From positions 50,141,346-50,205,345 of the forward strand of contig NC_087064.1 in assembly GCF_963678635.1 (NCBI RefSeq): DNA of 64,000 nt, given 5' to 3'. Source of the DNA: Symsagittifera roscoffensis (taxonomy: Eukaryota > Xenacoelomorpha > Acoela > Convolutidae). The notes beneath the pieces were generated by a model. The model was not told where the DNA came from and did not search any database. It was given only the letters and a program-made list of their open reading frames with translations. This document shows, piece after piece, positions 56,367-64,000 of this stretch; position 1 is the stretch's first letter; each line of letters opens with the position of its first letter. The position numbers and the translations under genes were made by a program.

Positions 56367-56791
56367 TGCAACCAGCTCAAAATATGTATTCATTTTATTC
56401 TATTATGTTTGATAAACAATCTCGGTAAAATACCCAGTGCTAACCAATCATGATCCATTTACTAACACTTACTATAACTTGTAAGAGTGAGACCGTTTTT
56501 AGCTTCAGCCAGATCAGAATAAATTCAGCATAGCAAACAGATGCTCTTTTTCAGAACAACACTTTCAGAGAAGTTTTTTCCTGGAAGTATAGAAAGCAGT
56601 TGCCTATTCCTCTCCTCTCCTTCTCGCAAGAATACCGGTATATACAAGATCTAGTAAGACTAAAAATATAAAAGCAAGATTAGGATTGTTATTAGACTAA
56701 GAAATTGTACGAAAATAAGATAGCGTGACGAACAGGCGGTGTTCAATATCTGAATTTACTCTATTAGTGAGCCACATCGGATTTCATCTCA
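56367..56791 (+). repeat. 3' LTR of the 4.4-kb element
   Basis: It begins TGCAACC directly after CCGGATGGG and ends TTTCATCTCA. It contains an extra segment near 56570-56640 compared with the 5' LTR. Confidence 0.78.
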
Positions 56792-57183
56792 AAATCTACA
56801 AAATTAGTCCAGAACACATAGAACAGATTTCAAAATTTGATTTCAGGAAGCTGATAGGAAGTCGATTCAATAGGGCATATTTTTGATAAAAACTATTATT
56901 ACGATCGCCGCAAACTGACTGAACAAAAAACCACAACAAGCATAAATATTCCATTTTCTTCTAAAATCGGAACTTCATGAAAATTAAACTTAAAAAAGAG
57001 ATGATCTTCCCTCAATTTTCAGATTAAGTTGAAATCCAGGCAGGTCTAACCCATCACAAAAGTACCAGTATAGTTTGCAAAGGCAAAATTCTCCAAAAAA
57101 TTGGGTTTTTCTTTGATTGTTTTATTGGTTCTCCTGTTTGCTTAGAAACTCACGCGAGTACAATGTTGAGCTATTATCTTAAT

Positions 57184-57230
<47 letters not shown>

Positions 57231-58433
57231 GAATCAGAGAAACAATTTTTTTACGACTCCATTATTCTAATTTGAATAACAGAAGTTATTCTCAAGCTGA
57301 AATTTTTTTGTTGTGGCGTTAGATTAGTCGCAGATTTAGGTCCAAACTAGAACAAACTTGTAAGCAGTTATCCCAAAAAATCACGACAGAAGATAATCAA
57401 CGAAAATTTTTCTTCAGCCTTCATCGAAAAACGAACAGCAAAAATGATATCAGGAAGCTGCTTTTTTAAAGGACTAGAAAGACTGCTCAAGGGATTTTCT
57501 GAACCCAATGAAGACAAAGATAGGAAACTTGACTTAGCATAATTCGAAATCGGAACCACAAATCTTTTGAAACAAATCGACAACGTGCATCATTGACCGC
57601 CCAACAGAAGTCACGCAGCCATGTGAAATCCTAGTTTCAAAAGCAGGAATTAAAAACAAAATCGAATGCTCAAAACAATCAGTCAAATTTTCCTTGATAT
57701 TCTCGAATTTAATCAGAAACTGCAATTAACCAACGCAATAAAATCGCGTTTTTTCAGCTTAACTTACTTCTACAGCGGTCGAAAAAAAAAATACGCCTCA
57801 CAAAAAAAACAGCCACAACCAACAACTGTTTCACGGACAAAAAGCGAGTTTGGATCTACTCCACAAGCTCCTCTCTCTTGAAAAAAAGGGGGGTTGTTAA
57901 GTAGATGCGCGAGTACAGAAAACTACTGAATCAAAAATAAATGCGATAAATATGACGCTCTCAGCAATCACCAGTGCTTCATCGAGCAATCAAAATGCAC
58001 ACTACAATCACATAGCATTCGATGATCTCAACGTTTGTTCATCAACATCACTGACACAGCAGAAAAGTCGTTTTTTTTTCAGTTTAGGTACGTCTACATC
58101 AATCGACAACCACTTGAATACGCCTATCAAAAATCAGAAACAACCAATCCCGTACCCAGAGAATTTTCTGTTCAAGATTTGAAATTTTTTATTTCTTACA
58201 TGAGTAGACCCTCAGATCTGAAACTTTTTTTTTCATGTCTTGATAAGAATTTGAAAATATGAAATCTAAAATTTGGATCTGAAATAGAAGTTTTCAGAAA
58301 TGAAATAACCTTGAAAAACAAAATTTCAGATCTGAAGTTAGATCTGAAAAACTTTTTGTTTGATTATAATTGGCGCATTTCGAGAAAACAATTGAGATTT
58401 AATGTCATGCTGTTTCTGCTGTACACAATTGTA
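56792..58433. other. Stretch without recognised genes
   Basis: Contains the TC microsatellite at 57187-57228. Minus-strand open frames at 57368-57583 and 57534-57725 read somewhat protein-like but match nothing I can name. The remainder is AT-rich. Confidence 0.45.
57187..57228. repeat. (TC)n microsatellite
   Basis: About 21 uninterrupted TC dinucleotides. Confidence 0.98.
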
Positions 58434-59164
58434 CAGTGCTGATTTAAATTATCAGGACAAAACGAACAAAACTTGAATTTTCAAACGCGTTTTTCTCAAA
58501 TTGGATTAAGATTAGACAAAAAGTGAAGAGATTAAAAGTTGCTTAGAATTTCACCAGAATTAATATGCTGCCATTTTTTCTCCGAAATTCTCAACAAAAA
58601 TTTTACCCCAAAAATAAGTCATTTTGGCTTTTTTCAATTAATCAAGAATTACGCGGAAACTACTTTGATAATTGATAAGAAAATTATATCACAGGAAGCC
58701 TCTTACGCAGCTCAACAAAGTTTAAGAAAGGTTAAATCTCCAAAAATTTGCGCAAATTGTTTAAAATTTATTTTTAAACAGAGATTCTGGGTTTTATATT
58801 GTAAAATTCACATTTATTGACTATCAAGTGAAAATTTTTTTCTTATACTAGTTTTTGGAGATTTAACCCATGTTAAACTTTGTTGAGCTGCGTAGGAGGC
58901 TTCCTGTGATATAATTTTCTTATCAATTATCAAAGTAGTTTCTGCGTAATTCTTGATTAGTTGAAAAAAGCCAAGATGAAACATTTTTGGGGTAAAATTT
59001 TTGTTGAGAATTTCGGAGAAAAAATGGCACCATATTAATTCTGGTGAAATTCTAAGCACTTTTTGTTCTTTTCACTTTTTGTCTAATCTTAACCCAATTT
59101 GAGAAAAACGCGTTTGAAAATTCGAGTTTTGTTCGATTTGTCCGGATAATTTAAATCAGCACTG
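58434..59164. mobile_element. 731-bp palindromic Tc1-like miniature element
   Basis: It begins CAGTGCTGATTTAAATTATC and ends with its reverse complement GATAATTTAAATCAGCACTG (one position varies), flanked by TA (58432-58433 and 59165-59166). CAGTGCTG and a TA duplication are hallmarks of Tc1-type transposons. The arms 58434-58747 and 58851-59164 (about 314 bp each) are near-identical inverted copies without net length change, around a loop of about 103 bp. There is no transposase. Confidence 0.9.
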
Positions 59165-60209
59165 TATTTAGATTAAATAGCAGTTAAAAACTTCCCAATT
59201 TTTTCACAAACCGTTGTTTTTTTCCGAACTAATTGTCTTGTTCAACTGTTTTAAAAAGTTTTCAAAAAATTGTTAGAATACCTATCAAAGCTTTCAATTG
59301 CTGGCGATATATAAGCGTTTCCAATGTTCATCTGAAGCTGTGGGAAACATACTACAGCAGTCTTCGTTTTTAGACTTTGCTGAGTACCTAATAGTAGCTA
59401 GCAGAGGTATCAAGTACAGACATACTTAAAATATCAAAACTTGCGTCAGAACCATTGATATCTCAGATCTAACCAAGAAAAGCTAAACTTCAGGTCTACC
59501 ATCTGAAATAACTCATTCTTTAATTATCCAAGCGTTATTTTATTTTTTCACAAAAGATTTTTTCAGATCTAAGTTAGAACATTAACCAGGTACGGGACAG
59601 CTGTTTGATAAACCAACAATTTTAATGGACTGCCAATTCTCTAATCCAAATTAATGCAACAGCCATACTTCAATGCAGCTAAATACATTGCACTAGGTAC
59701 AACTTCAGAAATTACACTGATAAACAGAAGTTTAAACTTGTCAAATAAAACGGTAACCCGAGCAATTGAAGTATGTGGTACGGTGTTTCGGAAGATACGG
59801 TTCACAATCAGCTAATATCAGATGCTGAAAAATACTCAATCAATTACTAGAAGCTGAACATGCTCATCAGGCTAATGCTAGTGTTTTCAAGCCAATTGAT
59901 GAGTAAAAACATACCAATTATCAGTTTGAACTTAGTTTTAGAAGCCCAGAGATAATTTACAATCATCATATCAATACCTACAGAAATTTCGCATGTCATT
60001 GAATTAAAACACAGAAACATTCAAAGAAGTTACTTTTTTCATTGACATATTTGTATAAGCTTTTCGGGCCATTTTTTGTGAAAGTTGAGGCCAACAAAAC
60101 TACTTGTATCAGGGCAAAGCCTTGAAAGTTCCGACTGCCTTTTAAGTTCTATGGAGCAGTGATAACGACATCGTATTTCTGTTACTGAGATCGAATGTTT
60201 GACAGGTAG
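59165..60209. other. AT-rich stretch without recognised genes
   Basis: No coding sequence. A phrase at 60085-60160 (TTGTATCAGGGCAAAGCC...TTCCGACTGCC) belongs to the long non-coding repeat family. Confidence 0.5.
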
Positions 60210-60640
60210 TTAATTATCTACGTTAACTTTTATTTTGTTTCGTAAAAATTCTAAATTACGAAATTTTATTGATTTTGGATCAGCACCTGCATCCAAAAAT
60301 TCACGTCTTTTGTGCAATAGTTTTCGCTCCAATTCTTGTTGTTTTTTATTAAATGACCGTGAAATGAACATCGAATAATTTTTTTCTTGAAACACTCCCT
60401 TGAATGATTGCAGCATGGAAGACCGCGCGAGCATTTTCGATGCAAGAAAATCGTTTTTCAACTTAATCAGAACAGATCTTGGACGGCTTGAATTTTCTTC
60501 GAATTTACCCAGTCTATTAATATGAACAATATCTGATGCTTCCCGAGCGATGTGATTCAGTTTATACAATTTTCTTCTTGAGTGATTAGTTCCATTCGAA
60601 TAGTCTTTTGGCTCGGGTTTGAGGGTTTAAATTCACGAAA
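60210..60640 (-). pseudogene. LINE ORF1 fragment (RNA-binding C-terminal half)
   Basis: The minus-strand open frame 60569-60210 reads DIVHINRLGKF, RPRSVLIKLKNDFLASKML and then a basic C-terminal region (KKQQELERKLLHKRREFLD, KFRNLEFLRNKIKV). This is the layout of the second RRM-like/C-terminal domain of L1-type or Jockey ORF1 proteins. The N-terminal part is missing or lies in the disturbed sequence to 60840. Confidence 0.7.
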
Positions 60641-60784
60641 TACGAACATCACTGTTTTTTGAATCTACAAAAGACGGAGCAGTTCGTGCTGCGTCGCTAT
60701 ATTTCATTTTAATTGGGGACACCGCAGAAAACTTATCCACAGATCTGTGGAGGGAGGAAATAGTATTATTAAAACATATTGTAT

Positions 60785-61560
60785 AAACCGAATTTGAGAA
60801 GGCTTTTGACAGAGTGACCATGGAATTACATTTCAAAAACTTTCTGATTTTCGTGTCAGAGGGAAAATGTTAAGCTTGTTAAGTTGCTACCTTAGCGGTC
60901 TTAAGCAAAGTGTCAAAAATGGAAATTACTTGTCAACATTAATTGTTGTAACCAGTGGTGTGCCTCAAGGGTCAATTCTTGCGCATTTGTTGTATTTACT
61001 ATTCATCAAGGACTTACATTTACAGTGTATTGTCAGCTCGCAATACAGTGTACATATCAGAAAGTATCAAAAAACAAATTCTACCTTCTTTGTAATAAAA
61101 AGAAATTCTCCAGAATTTTCCATGAGCACAAAATTTAACCTTTATAAAAGTATGCTTTTATCCATTATCACATATTCGAGCTGGTGCTTCTACCCAAGCA
61201 TCAAAATCACTCATTTATTGGAGTCCTTTCAAAAAAGAATATGTGAACAGAAATTCTGGTTTCGTTCAACTCGACTTGCAAATTTAGCACCGAGTTATCT
61301 TGACATTACAGATATCAGTTTGCTCACAAAAGGCCTTCTTTGATGGTTTTGGAATTATTTTAATATATATTTTGATGAACATGTTACCTGCACTTGGAAA
61401 ATGCATTGTGATTGTGTACAGTACAACTGCAGAAATATAATAAGAAACTTACCAACTTGAAAATCATCTCAGGGGGTGGATGAACCCTCACGGACTCTCC
61501 CGTGGAATTCTTATTATTATGATTAATATAAATAATAAATAAAACAAAAAATTTAAATGT
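60785..61560 (+). pseudogene. LINE reverse transcriptase fragment and 3' end
   Basis: Plus strand: FEKAFDRVTMEL near 60790 is the RT block with the first catalytic Asp; then GVPQGSILAHLLYLLFIKDL at about 60957-61015. The YADD block is missing, implying an internal deletion between about 61020 and 61070. A later C-terminal segment (YKSMLLSIITYSSWCFYP) runs to 61343. The 3' end (HTATGAACCC-like tail ending in TTATTATTATGATTAATA repeats near 61510) is typical of this group. It is opposed head-to-head to the ORF1 fragment on the left. Confidence 0.78.
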
Positions 61561-61894
61561 TAGAAAATAATTCGAATTTTTTTAATTTTGAAAATTTTTG
61601 TGAAAGTCATCCCCCCACACGCCATATAATGAAAAAAGTGATAGATTTTGCTACATCAATAACCCAATTATGGCAAATAAGCTTCCTGCAACCAATTTGA
61701 AATGGTTTCTAAGACGGATTAAATCTCCGCTTACGCGTTAGTAGCACGCGTTAATTGTCCCAAATTGGCAAAATTGGTGATTTGTTGCCCTAATTACTTT
61801 ACAAAAAATGATCACAAGTGAGCTATCTTTTCAATTTGAAACTAACAACAGCGAAAATTAATGAATGATAAAGAAAAATGTTTCGTCAAAAATG
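61561..61894. other. Fragment of the long non-coding repeat
   Basis: 61600-61830 follows 9115-9340 (ACACGC-AT, CAATTTGAAA, TTTCTAAGAC-GATTAAA, CCGCTT, AATTGTCCCAAATTGGCAA, TTACTTTAC, GATCACA). No gene. Confidence 0.6.
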
Positions 61895-62973
61895 CCGGGG
61901 TTGACAAAAATTGCTTATCAAACAATTTCATATTATGAAAAAAATGCTTGATAAACTACTTCATACTATTTCATAGACCAAAAAATACTATGAAAATAGC
62001 ATGATAAGCTTCCATACTATAAAATTTTTTGTTAGGCATTTTTTGCATGCTATTAAACTGTATGATAGGCTTTTTTTCCTTAAATGAAACAACCAACAAA
62101 TATTCGTTCTAAAATTTTGTGTTCCATCCAAAACTCTAACTCTGGACTTTTTCTGATATGTAAAACCAGAGTGTAACTGACAGTTACCACGCAGATAAAC
62201 TGCAATTGGTAATTTATGCCACCTACGGTAATTTTTACATTTTCACATGGAAATGTTAACCAAATATGCAACTTTTTGTATATGGCTAGATAATTTTTGG
62301 TTTGAGAATATTGTTAGTTGAGAAAAAAAAGCCTGTTATTTTACAAATTTATTTTTTTAAGCAAATGAAATTAAACAAATAATCATCGTATTTACAATTA
62401 AAAAAAAACATTTTTTTGTAGTTTTTGGATTTTTTGTGTGAAAAACTCATCCTGGACTACGTTTATAAACACAAAAAGTCAAATTTGGCATGCAAATTTT
62501 TTTTCGCAAATATTTATTTTTGAGCACAAAAGCAAATTTGCAACCAAAAAAGGGATTGAAATTTTTTTTACCTCGAATTTGTGTTTTTTGCTTATCAAAC
62601 AATTTTTATCATGAAAATATATGACAACAATAAAAATCTTATTTTTGAGAGTTAAAATGCATTCTTTCAATAAAAAACTTTTCAAATCAAGTAAATTCAT
62701 CCAGAAACATCGTTAAATTAATTTTGAAGGTTTTTTTCTGTACTAAAATGCTCATCATACAGTTTTTTTAATTATTTTTTTGACCAAAATTGAAATCAAG
62801 TTTCTATTGAGCAGAAAGATTCAAAAGATGGAAAGAGAACAGAATTATTTCTCTAAAAAGGTTTAGTACCGTTTTTAAATTTTGTATGAAAGTGTATTGT
62901 GAGATTTTTTTCATAGTCGCCATATATGAAATTGTATGGTGGGCATTTTTCTATTATGGACGTCAACCCGGGG
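61895..62973. mobile_element. TIR element related to that at 820-1722
   Basis: The left end CCGGGGTTGAC (61895-61905) with TTGCTTATCAAACAATTTCAT, and the right end ATGAAATTGTATGGTGGGCATTTTT...GTCAACCCGGG (62962-62972), are inverted relative to each other. Internal copies of the ATGATAAGC motif recur as in the 820 element. The interior has no transposase. The ends have diverged, and I see no clean TA duplication. Confidence 0.6.
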
Positions 62974-63369
62974 GGTCTAGACCGAACGAGCAGTTGCGTT
63001 CTTGCACTTGTTCATGTTTTAGTGTCGCAAGAAAAAAATCAAGGTTTATTGGTCAGAAGTAAAAGTAGTAAGAAAACTTCATTAAATAATCCTATCCACC
63101 TCTGCATAATACTGCAGCGAACACATAAGTGCTGGAAACAAAAAGGTTTCTCGGACATCACTCGGAATCATTGCACGGAAACTTTTTATTCGTCGATGAT
63201 CCAGTGCCGCAAAAATTACCTTCCAAAATTTTATGAACTGAGATGGCTAAACATTGTCAATGTCTGATCTCTGATAGAGTTCAACATTTCTAAAAATTTC
63301 TGCAGTGATGCTATGACCACTCTGATTTGCTCTTGAATTTTTGATCTCAATGACAGAGAATTTGAAAAT
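62974..63369. other. Stretch between two repeat copies
   Basis: An open frame on the plus strand (62926-63267) crosses the end of the TIR element and therefore is probably not a gene. No other feature is recognised. Confidence 0.4.
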
Positions 63370-63665
63370 GGTTATCATACACTTTTCATGTATGAAAATG
63401 TTATGATAAGCATTCTTTTGACCAAAATTAAAATCATGTTTTTATTGAGAAGAAAAATTCAAAAGATGGAAATAGAACAGAAGTTTTTCTCCAAAAACGT
63501 TTAATACAGTTTTTAAATTCTGTTTGAAAATTGTATGAAATGAATTTTTCCATAGTCGCCATATATGAAATTTTATGATAAGCATTTTCCTTTTATGGAC
63601 GTCAACCCGAGTGGTTAGTTAAAATGTCGAACTTTGTCTGAAGAAAAAAAAACCACCCGGGCACA
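63370..63665. repeat. Second copy of the TIR element's right end
   Basis: 63395-63611 repeats 62757-62972 (TTTTGACCAAAATT, TTCAAAAGATGGAAA, CATAGTCGCCATATATGAAATT, GGACGTCAACCCG) at a spacing of about 639 bp. 63612-63665 is the reverse complement of 960-1012 within the first TIR element (GTCGAACTTT...CACCCGGGCAC), linking the copies. Confidence 0.65.
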
Positions 63666-64000
63666 AATACTCTTTTACTTTCTTACGAAAGTTGGCACGG
63701 AACAACAACGGAAGCAACAACATTTATGAGGTTCAGTCGAAATCATTTAGTCCTAAATAAGGTGAAAGCTTCAAGGCCAAATATTTTTCTTTGAAAATGT
63801 TAATGGTTCGAACAGATCAATTGGACATCAGCCGAATGAATTTTTTCAATATTTTTGGAAACCCTAAGTAGAACTTCTTATCAATTAGACTTACCTTCTC
63901 CAAAAAATGTCCTGAGAATGCTCAGAAGACACACCGGTTTAGCTTTGAGACACCATGAATACCACCATAGACACCTTGAAACGAATGAAATACATACAAC
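63666..64000. other. Window end, nothing recognised
   Basis: AT-rich sequence without an interpretable open frame or repeat. Confidence 0.5.

Larger units (their letters stand above)
52368..56791 (+). mobile_element. 4.4-kb plus-strand relative of the giant LTR element (gag, pol and env lost)
   Basis: The LTRs at 52368-52753 and 56367-56791 are homologous to those of the 24-kb element (CCGGCCGAAAG, GATAGCGTGACGAAC, CCAATCATGATCCAT and others). The internal sequence has a TGGTGC-type primer-binding site and then goes straight to the Ser/Pro-rich ORF, the unknown 3' ORF and the 3' untranslated region. No gag, RT, integrase or env remains. The LTR pair is far more diverged than that of the giant element, so this copy is older. 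Confidence 0.85.

Noticed and set aside
52368-56791. Origin of the 4.4-kb element by reverse transcription of a spliced RNA
   Set aside because: An acceptor-like TCCTTTTCAG is still present before the first ORF (near 53080), whereas a spliced template would have lost it; simple deletion is preferred.
57368-57725. Two overlapping minus-strand frames with Cys and Trp-poor sequence
   Set aside because: They look weakly protein-like, but I could find no motif and they overlap in different frames.
58539-59059. Two open frames with nearly the same protein on opposite strands
   Set aside because: They are mirror readings of the palindromic Tc1-like element, with no similarity to a transposase.
62926-63267. 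113-codon plus-strand frame
   Set aside because: It starts within the right end of the TIR element and continues into unique DNA; no family resemblance.
1-64000. tRNA, rRNA or CRISPR arrays
   Set aside because: I looked for tRNA T-loop/acceptor pairs and for regularly spaced short repeats and found none beyond the primer-binding sites and the repeats listed.

Overview
This is a eukaryotic, very AT-rich window, most likely from an invertebrate animal and perhaps an arthropod; the species cannot be fixed from the sequence. It holds GT-AG introns, chymotrypsin-fold serine protease exons, Jockey/CR1-type LINEs, Tc1- and hAT-like miniature elements and Ty3/gypsy elements with an envelope gene. 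There are no bacterial operons, rRNA or CRISPR arrays. Host coding sequence is under 2% of the window.

Layout. 0-5 kb: unique AT-rich DNA with a 903-bp TIR element at 820-1722 (TA target duplication), a fold-back hairpin near 2.7 kb and the first exon of a secreted serine protease at 5.0-5.3 kb (minus). 7.2-20.1 kb: two diverged copies of a non-coding unit of about 3.4 kb; a degenerate plus-strand LINE (about 14.6-19.9 kb) interrupts the second copy. 20.2-20.7 kb: a hAT-type miniature element with a perfect 8-bp target duplication. 21.2-51.2 kb: a second protease gene on the minus strand. Its last exon (21231-21468) and the exon with the catalytic Asp (50531-50825) are separated by a 29-kb intron, and the splice junction is phase-perfect. 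The last exon has Asp where the catalytic Ser should be, so the product looks like a non-catalytic protease homologue.

That intron is a nest of transposons. A minus-strand LINE is split inside its endonuclease coding sequence by a 24-kb Ty3/gypsy element (25099-49170, minus strand, TG...CA ends, 4-bp duplication CCAT). From 5' to 3' on the minus strand this element has an LTR, a primer-binding site, a leader, two unfamiliar small ORFs (one very Arg/Lys-rich), gag (tandemly duplicated), protease, reverse transcriptase/RNase H, integrase (its C-terminal part in three tandem 1186-bp copies), a membrane plus Pro-rich ORF, an envelope glycoprotein resembling chuvirus-type G proteins, a Ser/Pro-rich ORF, an unrecognised ORF of about 380 codons, and a complex LTR-leader-partial-LTR 3' end. 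All reading frames carry stops or frameshifts, so this copy is not intact.

51.2-64 kb: a 4.4-kb plus-strand relative of the giant element (52368-56791). It has lost gag, pol and env but keeps both LTRs, the primer-binding site and the two 3' ORFs. Then follow a TC microsatellite, a 731-bp near-perfect Tc1-like palindrome, two opposed LINE fragments, and more copies of the TIR family seen at 820.

The most interesting candidate for an undescribed system is the giant retroelement family: its unusual size, the extra ORFs before gag, the unrecognised ORF between env and the 3' LTR that survives in both copies, and the deletion derivative that retains just those 3' genes.
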